Under the pieces are notes generated by a model. That model saw nothing but the letters and a program-made list of their open reading frames with translations, was not told where the DNA came from and searched no databases. Both the position numbers and the translations under genes were made by a program. Of a stretch of 64,000 nt of DNA, positions 26,295-39,420 are shown piece by piece. Every line of letters starts with the position of its first letter. Within the stretch, counting starts at the first letter, position 1. Source of the DNA: an uncultured Bacteroides sp. (GTDB taxonomy: Bacteria; Bacteroidota; Bacteroidia; Bacteroidales; Bacteroidaceae); the NCBI RefSeq assembly GCF_963677715.1, contig NZ_OY782495.1:1054001-1118000 (forward strand), in the 5' to 3' direction.

Positions 26295-26720
26295 TTACAG
26301 ATTTGCCTTCACCGCATCAATCAACTGTTGATATTCCGCATCCGTGAGATACACCTTCCCCGGATTCATTTGGAATGTGCCACCATAATCAGGTCTGTCT
26401 ACGTACTTAGGCGCCAAATGAAAATGAAGATGAGAAAGCTTATCCGAATAAGCACCGTAGTTTATTTTTTCAGGATGAAATGCCTTATCCATAGCGCGGG
26501 TTACACGTGCCACATCGGCCATAAAAGCATTTCGGTCTTCATCACTCAATTCAAAAAGGTCATTGATGTGATCTTTGTAAGCCACCAAGCAACGACCACG
26601 ATAAGTTTGTTCTTTAAATAGAAAGACACGAGATACGCTGAGTTTGGCTATTTCAATCATCAAACTGTGCAACGTTTCGTTGTTTTGACAATACAAGCAT
26701 TCTTTAGGGTCACTTTTCAT
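26295..26720 (-). CDS. HIT-family nucleotide hydrolase/transferase
   Basis: 141 residues. The histidine triad is 'LSHLHFHLAPKY' (about residues 97-108), preceded by 'INYGAYSDKL'. The N-terminus has a CxxC ('ECLYCQNN') that often binds zinc in this branch. The proteins hydrolyse nucleoside phosphoramidates or dinucleoside polyphosphates. Cytosolic. The gene is monocistronic, between a -7 box (TACTTTTG, 26755-26748) and a terminator. Confidence 0.9.
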   Translation of the reverse strand: MKSDPKECLYCQNNETLHSLMIEIAKLSVSRVFLFKEQTYRGRCLVAYKDHINDLFELSDEDRNAFMADVARVTRAMDKAFHPEKINYGAYSDKLSHLHFHLAPKYVDRPDYGGTFQMNPGKVYLTDAEYQQLIDAVKANL

Positions 26721-26747
26721 GATACTGTTTTTTATAATTTATTGAAG

Positions 26748-26755
26748 CAAAAGTA
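26748..26755 (-). promoter_or_regulatory. -7 box (TACTTTTG) for the HIT-family gene
   Basis: Minus-strand TACTTTTG matches TAnnTTTG, 28 bp before the ATG at 26720. Confidence 0.5.
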
Positions 26756-26767
26756 GCTATTTATCCA

Positions 26768-29041
26768 CTAATTATTGTGCATTTTCTCGTTCTTTTGCCC
26801 TACTAATTGGTGTACAGCCTTATTTTCTCCTACTACCCACACCACATCCCCCTCCTCAAAGGGTTCATCTACATCCGGTGTCATTAGTGCATTACCTCTC
26901 CTTTCCACTCCCACAATCAGGCAACGATACCTATCCCGTATTCCCGAATCGCGAAGCTTCACCCCTAAGAAATCCGAATCGGCATCAATAACAAACTGTT
27001 TTAACATCATCGTACTTTTTTCCGCAATATCCTCTTCCAAAGACGCTGCATCCAACATTTCTTTAGTGAAAACATTCAATTGTTCATCCGTCCCTATCAC
27101 CTGAATTTTATCCCTCGGAAAAAGCCTCACATCCGGTCCGGGTATATTAATCCGCCGTTTTCCCCTAAGGATAGACACTACATGCACATCATATTTCTTC
27201 CCCAATTGCAATTCAAGCAATGTTTGCCCTCCCCAGATCAACTCACCCGGTATTTCAAAATCGGCCAGATGCAAATCACGCGATAAGAGTCGTCCGGCAT
27301 ATTCGGGTTTTTTCTCTCCCAAATACTCTGCACGCACATCGCGGTAGCGCAAATTCTGAAAAAACCGTCGTTCAATCAGTATCGACTGCCTTTTCAGGCG
27401 ACGGGAATAAACCATTAGCAACACAGCCAATATAGCAATGCCCAGAGTGATTCCGATCGATGCCCTAAACAGACTAGAGATAATAAACATAACAAAAGAA
27501 ATAGCCACTACCCCCCGAAAAACAATAGTAGAGACCAACGGCCCACGATTAATGCGGTTATCATTCCACAGCGACATAAATTCGACCGAATGATTTTTTT
27601 TCATCACAATGGAACGAAGAAAAGGAGAAATGCACAACACAGTAAATACAGAACCGAGCGCAGCCGCCCATAATGGAGAAAGATGAGCACGGAAGAGTGG
27701 CATCACGAATCGAAAGGATAACACTATAATCGCCGTACAGAGTACCGAATAGGCAATCGTTATGCGTATCAAAGCAAGCAGTAATTTCTTCCATGAATTT
27801 TCATAATTCATGGTTGTCTCACTCCCGCGACAATAGCGCATCAAAAATCGACTCCACGAACGAGGCAACCTGCTATCTACAAACACAGAAGCCGAAGGAG
27901 CAAAACGAATCATATAAGGAGTGAGAAAAGTCGTGATCACAGATACAGCCACAACAATGGGATAGAGAAAATCGCTCGTTACATGCAGCGAAACCCCTAA
28001 CGAAGCTATGATAAATGCAAATTCGCCAATCTGCGTCAAACTAAAGCCGCATTGCATAGCTGTCTTTAACGGCTGCCCCGCCAATAGAACACCAAATGTG
28101 CCGAAGATCGACTGTCCCAACACCACTACCAAAGTGATGACCAGAATAGGAATAGCATATTCTACAATCATAGACGGATTCACCATCATTCCTACCGAAA
28201 CAAAAAAGATGGCACCAAACAAATCTTTGACCGGTTTTACCAAACGCCCTATCGCCTCAGCCTCTACCGTTTCGGCCAGCACCGAACCCATGATAAAAGC
28301 ACCAAAAGCAGCCGAAAAGCCTGTACGGGCAGCCAAGACTACCATGCCAAAACACAGACCCAAAGAAACAATAAGCAGCGTTTCTTCATTCATCAACTTT
28401 CGCACGCGTTTCAAAAATTGCGGTATCAGGTAAATGCCCACAATAAACCACAATATCAGGAAAAACAGCAACTTACCTATGCTGCCAAACATTTCCGCTC
28501 CCTGAAAATTGCTCTTAGCCGCCAGAGTCGAAAGCATCACCATAAGCACTATCGCCAAAATATCTTCAATAATCAAGATACTCAACACCAGTCCGGCAAA
28601 TTTTTTTTTCCCCAGACCCATATCATCAAAAGCCTTGTAGATAATGGTTGTAGAAGACATGGCAATCATTCCTCCCAGAAATAAGCAATCCATGCGATGC
28701 CAACCAAAAGCCATCCCTACGCCCACCCCCAACAGAATCATACAAAAGATAATGGTACAAGCAGCGATCACCGCCGTACCCCCTACCCTCACTATCTTTT
28801 TAAAACTAAACTCCAACCCCAGCGCAAACAACAAAAAAATCACGCCGATATCGGCCCAAGTCTGTATGTTTGCAGTATCCATCACCGAAGGAGTAAAAGA
28901 AAGATGCGGGCTTGCCAAGAAGCCCGCTACCACATACCCCAACACCAAAGGCTGTTTAAGTTTCTTAAACAACAAAGTCATCACCCCGGCACTAGCCAGA
29001 ATCAAGGCAAGATCGGCAATGAGAGTAGGCAGATGTGACAT
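26768..29041 (-). CDS. Kef-type cation:proton antiporter with C-terminal TrkA_C domains
   Basis: 757 residues. The first ~390 residues form a 12-13-helix CPA2 exchanger: 'LKQPLVLGYVVAGFLASPHLSF' and 'GMIAMSSTTIIYKAFDDMGL', with further helices to 'TFLTPYMIRFAPSA'. A second short hydrophobic block (about 425-545) follows. The C-terminus has two TrkA_C-like ligand domains: 'LGKKYDVHVVSILRGKRRINIPGPDVRL' (in parts) and 'FLGVKLRDSGIRDRYRCLIVGVERRG' (in parts). No Rossmann TrkA_N domain is seen. Likely K+ or Na+/H+ exchange for pH and volume control in the inner membrane. It lies upstream of the HIT gene and downstream of gcvT. Confidence 0.88.
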   Translation of the reverse strand: MSHLPTLIADLALILASAGVMTLLFKKLKQPLVLGYVVAGFLASPHLSFTPSVMDTANIQTWADIGVIFLLFALGLEFSFKKIVRVGGTAVIAACTIIFCMILLGVGVGMAFGWHRMDCLFLGGMIAMSSTTIIYKAFDDMGLGKKKFAGLVLSILIIEDILAIVLMVMLSTLAAKSNFQGAEMFGSIGKLLFFLILWFIVGIYLIPQFLKRVRKLMNEETLLIVSLGLCFGMVVLAARTGFSAAFGAFIMGSVLAETVEAEAIGRLVKPVKDLFGAIFFVSVGMMVNPSMIVEYAIPILVITLVVVLGQSIFGTFGVLLAGQPLKTAMQCGFSLTQIGEFAFIIASLGVSLHVTSDFLYPIVVAVSVITTFLTPYMIRFAPSASVFVDSRLPRSWSRFLMRYCRGSETTMNYENSWKKLLLALIRITIAYSVLCTAIIVLSFRFVMPLFRAHLSPLWAAALGSVFTVLCISPFLRSIVMKKNHSVEFMSLWNDNRINRGPLVSTIVFRGVVAISFVMFIISSLFRASIGITLGIAILAVLLMVYSRRLKRQSILIERRFFQNLRYRDVRAEYLGEKKPEYAGRLLSRDLHLADFEIPGELIWGGQTLLELQLGKKYDVHVVSILRGKRRINIPGPDVRLFPRDKIQVIGTDEQLNVFTKEMLDAASLEEDIAEKSTMMLKQFVIDADSDFLGVKLRDSGIRDRYRCLIVGVERRGNALMTPDVDEPFEEGDVVWVVGENKAVHQLVGQKNEKMHNN

Positions 29042-29067
29042 TTGTCTTTTATTTTATAATTTGATTT

Positions 29068-30153
29068 CTATTTCCTAAACGGAGGCTTCACCACTACTGC
29101 CTTTAACTTACGCCCTCGCATATCAATCAGGATTTCCGTACCAACACCCGCATACTCAGACTTTACGTAGCCCAGCCCTATGCCCATCTTACGTATTGGC
29201 GACATGGTACCCGAGGTAACGGCACCGATTTTCTCACCCGTGGATGCAAACAACTCATAGCTCTGACGAGGGATGCCACGATCGACCATTTCAAAACCGA
29301 CCAACTTACGAGCCACACCATCCGTCTTTTGCTTTTCGAGCATAGCACGGTTAGTGAAGTTTTTACCCTCCACAAACTTGGTAATCCATCCCAAACCGGC
29401 TTCAATAGGCGAAGTTGTGTCATCCAGATCATTGCCATAGAGACAAAAACCCATTTCCAGACGAAGCGTATCACGCGCACCCAGTCCAATAGGTTTAATG
29501 CCAAACTCTGCGCCTGCTTCAAACAATGCATTCCACATCTTTGTAGCCTCATCCGGATAAAAATAAAGTTCAAAACCTCCGGCACCCGTATAACCCGTAT
29601 TAGAGATAATGACTTCTCCCAAGCCCGCCATTTCGCCAGTTGCAAAGGCATAATAAGGTATGGCAGTTAAGTCGATATCGGTTAGTTTCCGCAAAGTTGA
29701 GATCGCTTTTGGACCCTGCACGGCGAGCTGAGCCATACCGTCAGACGCATTCTCGAGCACTGCACCTTCCGTGTTGTGAGACACGCACCAGTTCCAATCC
29801 TTCGCCATATTCGAGGCATTAACCACCAGCAGATATTTTTCCGGCTCGTAGTGATAAACGAGCAAGTCGTCGACAATGCCTCCTTCTTCATTCGGGAAGC
29901 AGCTATACTGCACCTTACCGGGAGTAAGCATCGCTACATTATTAGACGTCACTTTTTGGAGGAACGCCAGCGCATGAGGCCCTTTCACCCAAAACTCTCC
30001 CATGTGCGATACGTCGAATACCCCGACACCATTGCACACCGTGAGGTGTTCGTCAATGATCCCGGAATATTCAATGGGCATGTTATAGCCCGCAAACTCG
30101 TGCATTTTGGCGCCGAGAGCAATATGTTTTTCCGTAAACGGAGTGTATTTCAT
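29068..30153 (-). CDS. gcvT: Glycine cleavage system T protein (aminomethyltransferase)
   Basis: 361 residues from ATG 30153; ten residues upstream of it do not fit the family, and this start leaves a 16-bp gap after pepT. It has '[29 protein letters not shown]' (in parts), '[11 protein letters not shown]', '[13 protein letters not shown]' and '[20 protein letters not shown]', the folate and lipoyl-arm contact regions. It releases ammonia and passes the methylene group from the H protein to tetrahydrofolate. The gcvH and gcvP genes are not in the window, as is common in Bacteroides. Confidence 0.96.
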   Translation of the reverse strand: MKYTPFTEKHIALGAKMHEFAGYNMPIEYSGIIDEHLTVCNGVGVFDVSHMGEFWVKGPHALAFLQKVTSNNVAMLTPGKVQYSCFPNEEGGIVDDLLVYHYEPEKYLLVVNASNMAKDWNWCVSHNTEGAVLENASDGMAQLAVQGPKAISTLRKLTDIDLTAIPYYAFATGEMAGLGEVIISNTGYTGAGGFELYFYPDEATKMWNALFEAGAEFGIKPIGLGARDTLRLEMGFCLYGNDLDDTTSPIEAGLGWITKFVEGKNFTNRAMLEKQKTDGVARKLVGFEMVDRGIPRQSYELFASTGEKIGAVTSGTMSPIRKMGIGLGYVKSEYAGVGTEILIDMRGRKLKAVVVKPPFRK

Positions 30154-30169
30154 CATTACAAGGTATTCG

Positions 30170-31393
30170 TTACTTACTGGCAACTAATTCGACTATTTTC
30201 ACAATCACCTTCATCGCTTTCTCCATATTCTGGATAGGCACAAACTCATAGCGACCGTGAAAATTCAATCCGCCGGCAAATATATTGGGGCAAGGCAATC
30301 CCTTATACGAAAGCTGTGCACCGTCTGTTCCTCCGCGAATGGGTTTCACATTCGGTTTCACTCCAACAGCTTCCATCGCAGCAAAAGCCAAATCAATGAT
30401 ATGCATCACCGGTTCTATTTTTTCGCGCATGTTATAATATTGATCTCTCAACTCCAACGTGGCTGTTCCTATGCCGAACTCGGCATTGATTTTGCGCACC
30501 AGATGTTCCATCTCCTGCTTGCGACCTTCAAATTTATCGCGGTTATGATCGCGGATTATGTAGCTCAATGTGCTTTGTTCCACATCTCCCTGCATGCCCA
30601 CAAGATGATAAAAGCCCTCGTATCCATCAGTATGTTCGGGCGTTTCGTGACGGGGCAACATAGTGATAAACTGGCTGGCAATGCGCATGGAGTTAATCAT
30701 TTTGTGCTTAGCATAACCCGGATGCACGTTGCGTCCTTTAAACGTTATTTTAGCAGCAGCCGCATTGAAATTCTCAAATTCCAGTTCACCCACTTCTCCG
30801 CCGTCCATGGTATAGCCCCACTCGCAGCCAAATTTCTCTACATCAAATTTATGCGCTCCTTCACCAATCTCCTCATCAGGATTGAAGCCAATACGTATTT
30901 TACCATGTTTAATCTCCGGATGCTCCATAAGATAAACCATAGCCGAAACAATTTCGGCAATTCCGGCTTTGTCATCAGCACCCAGTAACGTTTTACCATT
31001 GGTCACAATAAGATCTTCGCCTTTATGATCGAGCAATTCGGGAAATTGAGCCGGAGAGAGCACCACGTTATCATCAGCCGAAAGAACAATATCCATACCA
31101 TCATAGTTGCTTACAATGCGGGGACTTACATTCTTTCCACTCATATCGGGACTAGTGTCCATGTGAGACACAAAACCAATAACCGGTACTTTTTTATCGA
31201 TGTTGGCCGGGAGAGTGGCAAAAAGATAACCATTCCCGTCCAGCGTTACCTCATCCAGTCCCAAAGACTCCAACTCCGCCTTAAGGTATTTTGCAAAAAC
31301 CATTTGTGCGGGAGTACTTGGTGTGAGCTTGGTCAACTCATCCGACTGCGTATCAAAACTCACGTACTTCAAAAAACGTTCTGTTAAGTTCAT
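30170..31393 (-). CDS. pepT: Peptidase T (tripeptide aminopeptidase)
   Basis: 407 residues from ATG 31393 ('[20 protein letters not shown]'). M20 metallopeptidase with '[16 protein letters not shown]' (zinc His/Asp), '[15 protein letters not shown]' (bridging Asp), '[17 protein letters not shown]' (catalytic Glu pair) and '[20 protein letters not shown]'. It cuts the N-terminal residue from tripeptides in the cytosol. gcvT follows 16 bp downstream and probably shares the mRNA. Confidence 0.96.
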   Translation of the reverse strand: MNLTERFLKYVSFDTQSDELTKLTPSTPAQMVFAKYLKAELESLGLDEVTLDGNGYLFATLPANIDKKVPVIGFVSHMDTSPDMSGKNVSPRIVSNYDGMDIVLSADDNVVLSPAQFPELLDHKGEDLIVTNGKTLLGADDKAGIAEIVSAMVYLMEHPEIKHGKIRIGFNPDEEIGEGAHKFDVEKFGCEWGYTMDGGEVGELEFENFNAAAAKITFKGRNVHPGYAKHKMINSMRIASQFITMLPRHETPEHTDGYEGFYHLVGMQGDVEQSTLSYIIRDHNRDKFEGRKQEMEHLVRKINAEFGIGTATLELRDQYYNMREKIEPVMHIIDLAFAAMEAVGVKPNVKPIRGGTDGAQLSYKGLPCPNIFAGGLNFHGRYEFVPIQNMEKAMKVIVKIVELVASK

Positions 31394-31448
31394 CATACTA
31401 TTTATTTTAAAATTCATTTCATAAGTTTATTACTTGTCGGTAAAGGTA

Positions 31449-31489
31449 AAAAAAGAGCGGAGAAATTCAAAAGAATTTCACCGCTCTTT
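31449..31489 (-). terminator. Terminator of the GH97 gene
   Basis: A near-perfect stem (AAAGAGCGG...CCGCTCTTT) with GAAATTC/GAATTTC inner arms, followed on the minus strand by a T-run. It isolates the GH97 gene from pepT. Confidence 0.75.
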
Positions 31490-31621
31490 AGTATATATAC
31501 TCTATAATAATGAAAAAAGCTCTCTTCAAATCAATGATTAACCATCAATAAAAAGTAACAGAAGAGTCTTTCTAAAATAAAAAAACAACAAGCTTAAAAA
31601 AACAAGTCCTGCTTCTCTAAT

Positions 31622-33844
<2,223 letters not shown>

Positions 33845-33857
33845 GCACCAAAATAAA

Positions 33858-33889
33858 AGCGCAATCATTTCTTTGAAAACGATTGCGCT
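33858..33889 (-). terminator. Hairpin ending the antiporter transcript
   Basis: AGCGCAATC (33858-33866) pairs exactly with GATTGCGCT (33881-33889); the minus strand continues into an A/T-rich run. It lies just past the antiporter stop. Confidence 0.6.
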
Positions 33890-33916
33890 AAGGTTTAAAG
33901 CGATCAAAAATCCGTT

Positions 33917-35104
33917 TTAAGCATCTTCTTCCTGAACCAGAAGTTTCTTATAAGTCATGTCGATACCAAAAGCTCCCAGAGGGGCAGTAATCAAAATAGC
34001 CAACACAGCAACGGTCAATACTATTTTGCCACAAGGAAGCCCCATGGCCAACGGTAGCGAACCGATAGCAGCCTGCACTGTTGCCTTAGGCAGATAAGCG
34101 ATCATGCAAAACAAACGCTCTTTCATGCTCAGTTGAGTTTTTATCAAACAAACAAATACTCCCAGCATCCTGAACAGCAACACCAAAAGAATAAGAGCTA
34201 CAGCAGCTAAACCTGCGCCCCAGGCATATTTCACGTCTACAGTGGCTCCTACAAGTACAAACAATAAGATTTCAGCACCGACCCATAATTTAGAAAATTT
34301 ACCGGATAACCGAAGTGCCAATACATCATAGCTTTTCAGTATAGTAGCGCCAAGAGCCATAACGGCCAACAAACCGGACAGAGGAACAACTCCTTTTAAT
34401 AGTTTCTCCAAAGCCACTAATAAAAAAGAAACGCTCAATATAATGAGTACTTTTACGGAGTCTCTCATATGATATCTTTTGAAATAACGTGAAAGCAAGA
34501 GTCCCAGAAGAACACCCAGTAGCAAGCCGGTCACAATAGAAACCGGGATCTGCAAGAAACTAACAGGAGAGATTTTCCCACCCAAAGCCAATCCGGTAAA
34601 GGCGGTAAACATCACGATAACAAACACATCGTCTACCGACCCGCCCGCCATAATCATTTGCGGAATACTCTTATTCGTACCATATTTCTTGTCCATCAGC
34701 GTCAACATTTTCGGTACGATGATTGCCGGAGACACCGCTGATACCACACTACCCATTATCGCGGCATCAAGCAGAGAGATACCAAGCAATCGGGGAGCCA
34801 GAAGCATCATTCCGGCTATTTCAAAGCAAGCCGGCACAAAACACATCAACACGGCCGGCCGGCCTACCTTCATCAAGTCTTTAATATCAAGCGCCAACCC
34901 TGCCCGAGTCAGAATAATCACCAAAGCTAGTTGCCGCAAGTCGACAGAAATGGAGAGCAAAGAAGGTTGCAAAACATTCACTGCATACGGGCCTAAGATA
35001 ATACCGGTCAGTAACATTCCCACTAATCCGGGGAGTTTCAATTTCATGAAAATATATCCTAATGCCAGTCCAAGCAGAAAGATAAAAGCTAAACTTGTTA
35101 ACAT
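33917..35104 (-). CDS. Cation:proton antiporter (CPA family)
   Basis: 395 residues from ATG 35104, about 11-12 membrane helices, no cytosolic regulatory domain. It has the family's 'LKLPGLVGMLLTGIILGPYAV', 'ILTRAGLALDIKDLM', 'AAIMGSVVSAVSPAIIVPKML' (unwound helix region) and 'MAGGSVDDVFVIVMFTAF' with the Asp pair expected in the ion site. It would exchange Na+ or K+ for H+ at the inner membrane. A -7 box (TATCTTTG, minus strand 35196-35189) lies 85 bp upstream. Confidence 0.88.
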   Translation of the reverse strand: MLTSLAFIFLLGLALGYIFMKLKLPGLVGMLLTGIILGPYAVNVLQPSLLSISVDLRQLALVIILTRAGLALDIKDLMKVGRPAVLMCFVPACFEIAGMMLLAPRLLGISLLDAAIMGSVVSAVSPAIIVPKMLTLMDKKYGTNKSIPQMIMAGGSVDDVFVIVMFTAFTGLALGGKISPVSFLQIPVSIVTGLLLGVLLGLLLSRYFKRYHMRDSVKVLIILSVSFLLVALEKLLKGVVPLSGLLAVMALGATILKSYDVLALRLSGKFSKLWVGAEILLFVLVGATVDVKYAWGAGLAAVALILLVLLFRMLGVFVCLIKTQLSMKERLFCMIAYLPKATVQAAIGSLPLAMGLPCGKIVLTVAVLAILITAPLGAFGIDMTYKKLLVQEEDA

Positions 35105-35188
35105 ATAGTTTCGTATAAATAAATAATAACGCACATAACCCACACACCAAAAGCATGAAACTACTAGGTAGAGTCAGCTCCCTGCATG

Positions 35189-35196
35189 CAAAGATA
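35189..35196 (-). promoter_or_regulatory. -7 box (TATCTTTG) for the antiporter gene
   Basis: Exact TAnnTTTG match on the minus strand; leader of about 80 nt to the ATG at 35104. Confidence 0.55.
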
Positions 35197-35204
35197 ACTT
35201 AAAA

Positions 35205-35550
35205 AGGCACTGGTATAACAATGAATTAATTTACTTTTCGGCTTCTTCATGTTCATTACTACTTTTTTATTAGTACGAGAAATACTATTGATACAATGAG
35301 CTTTCTGTTAACAGAAAACTCACCAAAGTAGGAATCATTAGCCCCGTCTGGGGCGGTTAAAGGCAGAATCCATTGCCGAAATCAGCTGCAAAAGTAGGAA
35401 AGAAGCCGATACGACCCAAATTATATCTCTGTTATTTCATCAACCGGCCACGAATAAAACCCTTTTTATCAATTAGACCATGCTGATATATTTACATTAA
35501 GATCACTCTTCAATACCCTTACTTTAGTCTTTTTAAAGACAACAAAGCCC
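35205..35550. other. Gene-free intergenic stretch with small palindromes
   Basis: No coding sequence is supported between the antiporter promoter and the palindromic repeat. It holds a perfect 16-bp palindrome TTTCTGTTAACAGAAA (35302-35317) and a tight hairpin GCCCC-gtct-GGGGC (35342-35355). I see no known RNA family. Confidence 0.4.
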
Positions 35551-35630
35551 CTTTGCAAAGGGGACCTGTTTTCTTTAAAGAAAAAACAGGTTCCCTTTGC
35601 ACCCCCTCACAGAGCCTTCTGAAGGGGGAG
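35551..35630. repeat. Palindromic intergenic repeat element, copy 2
   Basis: CTTTGCAAAG (35551-35560) and CTTTAAAG (35573-35580) start 22 bp apart. GGGGACCTGTTTTCTTT is mirrored by AAAAAACAGGTTCCC, with a C-run and a second hairpin (CCTTCTGAAGG) after it. It follows the same order and orientation as copy 1 at 8438-8545, with several substitutions. Again it lies between divergently read genes. Confidence 0.65.
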
Positions 35631-35795
35631 CTTATTTCTGCTGAAATAAACATAATAAAAAACTACAATTAAGACTAATCACTAAACCTTTTATTTTTTC
35701 CTTTGTTTAGTACATAAACGAAGCTACCTATTAGTGTGGATAGCTGAAGTTAGAAATACCTATTCATAGCGATTACGAGTTTTTATATAAAAAAG

Positions 35796-35803
35796 TAACT
35801 TTG
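35796..35803 (+). promoter_or_regulatory. -7 box (TAACTTTG) of eno
   Basis: TAACTTTG matches TAnnTTTG, 27 bp before the ATG at 35830. Confidence 0.55.
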
Positions 35804-35820
35804 CGAAACTAAAAAATTAA

Positions 35821-37110
<1,290 letters not shown>

Positions 37111-37132
37111 AGAAGACAGATCACCCATTAAT

Positions 37133-37167
37133 AAAAAAGGATGTTCCATAACGGAACATCCTTTTTT
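37133..37167 (+). terminator. Terminator of eno
   Basis: AAAAAAGGATGTTCC (37133-37147) pairs exactly with GGAACATCCTTTTTT (37153-37167). It is symmetrical and could work both ways. It also marks the left edge of the accessory region. Confidence 0.85.
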
Positions 37168-37250
37168 ATTAATAAACCAGATTACTGAATAGCTTAAGGC
37201 AATATGGTTTTATCTAAAAACTTCTTAATTTCTTGTTTCCGAAAAAAACA

Positions 37251-37268
37251 GTTCGTATATTTGCGAAC
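37251..37268 (+). promoter_or_regulatory. arsR promoter with overlapping ArsR operator
   Basis: The -7 box TATATTTG (37256-37263) lies inside GTTCG-N8-CGAAC (37251-37268). A repressor bound to this dyad would cover the promoter. The same half-sites recur in the second operator at 37631-37652. Confidence 0.65.
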
Positions 37269-37288
37269 ATTAATATACTATAAAAGGC

Positions 37289-37611
37289 ATGACCGATCAA
37301 AAGTATACAGATAAACAAATAGAAATCGCACGTTTTGCCAAAGCATTGTCAAACCCTGCACGTATAGCCATACTAGAGTTCTTGGTAGCGCAAGATAATT
37401 GTTTTTTTAGCACATTTACGAAGTGTTACCCATCGCCAAAGCTACAGTGTCCCAGCATTTAAAGGAACTAAAAGAGGCGGGGCTCATTCAAGGAGAGATT
37501 GAAGCATCCAAAGAGAAGTATTGCATTCAGCTCAAGAACTGGAATTTGGCAAAAAGTGTACTCGGCGACTTCTTCAGCATCTATAATGAGGAAAAGTGTA
37601 AATATGACTAA
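37289..37611 (+). pseudogene. arsR: ArsR-family arsenic repressor, frameshifted
   Basis: Translation from ATG 37289 gives 'MTDQKYTDKQIEIARFAKAL', then 'SNPARIAILEFL', the start of an ArsR winged helix, and runs into nonsense after 'NCFF'. The proper sequence resumes one frame over as 'YEVLPIAKATVSQHLKELKEAG' (in parts) and ends at 37611. A single base is missing around 37408-37414 (a D-I-Y-E reading would be restored). Without it no recognition helix is made, so the repressor is probably inactive unless the base is a sequencing error. Confidence 0.8.
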
Positions 37612-37630
37612 TCCTATTTTTTTGTGAAAT

Positions 37631-37652
37631 ATGTTCGTAATATTACGAACAT
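37631..37652. promoter_or_regulatory. Perfect 22-bp palindrome, second ArsR-type operator
   Basis: ATGTTCGTAAT at 37631-37641 is followed directly by its exact complement in reverse (37642-37652). It contains the GTTCG/CGAAC half-sites of the arsR operator. It lies 20 bp past the arsR stop and before arsC, suggesting a second regulated point for the efflux genes. Confidence 0.65.
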
Positions 37653-37819
37653 AAGAAACTGAGATGATAGCATTCCATATATTATACTAACTACACGCAT
37701 TTTAGAACTTGGAATGGGAATAGCCCGTATTATTAGCACAATTACTTTTTTCTTATATGGCAACCATACCTAGATATATTTACGGAGTAACTAATATGTT
37801 GAACTAAAAAAAATGAAAA
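37653..37819 (+). other. Short A/T-rich gap, possible relic of a lost ars operon gene
   Basis: One frame reads 'LELGMGIARIISTITFFLYG' before a stop (~37700-37770). This looks like a membrane-helix start and may be the remnant of a permease gene. The match is too short to name. Confidence 0.2.
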
Positions 37820-38275
37820 ATGAAAATATTAATTCTTTGTACAGGAAATAGCTGTCGCAGCCAAATGGCTCACGGCTTCTTACAATCATTCGATAAAGAA
37901 ATTACAGTATGTTCTGCTGGTACCGAGGCTACTGGGAAACTTAATGCCGGTGCCGTAAAGGCAATGGCGGAAGTGGGAATCGACATCTCGCACCACACAT
38001 CGGACTCGATAGAGAAATATCTCGACCAAGAGTGGGATTATGTGATTACGGTGTGCGGCGGGGCAAACGAGAATTGTCCAATGTTTGTAGGCAAAGTGAA
38101 GCACCGCTTACACATTGGATTCGATGATCCGTCTCACGCTACAGGTATACCCGAATTTGTTGAAAGTGAATTCCGTCGGGTGAGAGATGAAATAAAAAAG
38201 CGTTTTCAAGAGTTCTATATCACAGAGATTGAGAAACAGAACTTACATTCTTGCTCTTGCGGAGGAGCTTGCTAA
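37820..38275 (+). CDS. arsC: Arsenate reductase, low-molecular-weight phosphatase type
   Basis: 151 residues. The phosphatase-type P-loop 'ILCTGNSCRSQMAHGF' (CX5R) sits at the N-terminus. Further Cys residues occur in 'VITVCGGANENCP', matching the thioredoxin-coupled ArsC Cys10-Cys82-Cys89 relay. The tail adds 'LHSCSCGGAC', an unusual Cys-rich end that could bind metal or arsenite. It reduces arsenate to arsenite for export by the next gene, which starts 10 bp downstream. Confidence 0.9.
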   Translation: MKILILCTGNSCRSQMAHGFLQSFDKEITVCSAGTEATGKLNAGAVKAMAEVGIDISHHTSDSIEKYLDQEWDYVITVCGGANENCPMFVGKVKHRLHIGFDDPSHATGIPEFVESEFRRVRDEIKKRFQEFYITEIEKQNLHSCSCGGAC

Positions 38276-38285
38276 ATATATTTAA

Positions 38286-39329
38286 ATGATGAAAAAAAAA
38301 CAAGGTATTGGCTTTTTTGAACGCTACCTCACACTGTGGGTGGCGTTGTGTATCGTGGCGGGCATTACCATTGGACAATGGTTTCCCGTAGTTCCTCAAA
38401 CGTTAAGCCTATTTGAATATGCTAACGTATCTATTCCAGTGGCCTTACTGATTTGGTTAATGATTTATCCCATGATGCTAAAAGTTGATTTTCAGAGTGT
38501 AAAGGGAGTCGGAAAGCGTCCCAAAGGCATATTAGTAACGTGCATAACAAACTGGCTTATCAAGCCTTTCACAATGTTCGGCATTGCATGGTTCTTTTTC
38601 CATGTAATCTTTAAGGCTTGGATTCCCGGTGCTTTGGCCGATGAATATCTGGCGGGGGCTGTGTTACTAGGGGCTGCTCCGTGCACGGCGATGGTGTTTG
38701 TGTGGAGTTATCTCACAAAAGGAAACGCAGCCTACACGTTGGTGCAGGTGGCAGTAAACGACTTAATTATTTTGGTAGCTTTTGCCCCTATTGTTGCTTT
38801 TTTACTGGGAGTTGGGGGAATTAAGATTCCTTGGGACACGTTGTTACTCTCAGTATTACTGTTTGTGGTGATTCCTCTAGGCGCAGGTGTGCTTACGCGC
38901 ATTTGGGTGGCAAAGCACAAGGGATCCGACTACTTCAACGATGTTTTCGTAAAGAAGTTCGATAACTTCACCATTGGAGGCTTACTGCTCACACTCATCA
39001 TTCTCTTCTCTTTTCAGGGAGAGACGATTTCAGCTAACCCTCTGCACATTCTACTTATAGCTGTTCCACTAATTTTACAAACATTCCTCATCTTCTTCAT
39101 AGCCTACGGATGGGCTAAAGCATGGAAATTACCTCACGACGTGGCAGCTCCGGCGGGGATGATTGGCGCAAGCAACTTTTTCGAGCTTGCTGTGGCCGTA
39201 GCCATCTCGTTGTTCGGTTTGCAATCAGGTGCCGCTTTGGTTACAGTGGTGGGCGTACTAGTTGAGGTCCCAGTAATGCTGACACTGGTAAAGATAGCAA
39301 ATAACACAAAGAAATATTTCAAAGAATAG
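38286..39329 (+). CDS. acr3: ACR3-family arsenite efflux transporter
   Basis: 347 residues with about 10 membrane helices. It has 'NVSIPVALLIWLMIYPMMLKVDF', 'GAVLLGAAPCTAMVFVWSYLTKG' with the conserved Cys used by Acr3, and 'APAGMIGASNFFELAVAVAISLFG'. It expels arsenite driven by the proton motive force. With arsC it forms the working core of the ars operon, although the repressor upstream and the thioredoxin-like gene downstream are broken. Confidence 0.93.
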   Translation: MMKKKQGIGFFERYLTLWVALCIVAGITIGQWFPVVPQTLSLFEYANVSIPVALLIWLMIYPMMLKVDFQSVKGVGKRPKGILVTCITNWLIKPFTMFGIAWFFFHVIFKAWIPGALADEYLAGAVLLGAAPCTAMVFVWSYLTKGNAAYTLVQVAVNDLIILVAFAPIVAFLLGVGGIKIPWDTLLLSVLLFVVIPLGAGVLTRIWVAKHKGSDYFNDVFVKKFDNFTIGGLLLTLIILFSFQGETISANPLHILLIAVPLILQTFLIFFIAYGWAKAWKLPHDVAAPAGMIGASNFFELAVAVAISLFGLQSGAALVTVVGVLVEVPVMLTLVKIANNTKKYFKE

Positions 39330-39420
39330 CACTAAACAGCCGATTGTCTGTACATCCAAATATTCTTCAGAAATCATTGATTGTTTTACAAAACATTATT
39401 TAATATTAAAAATACACATT

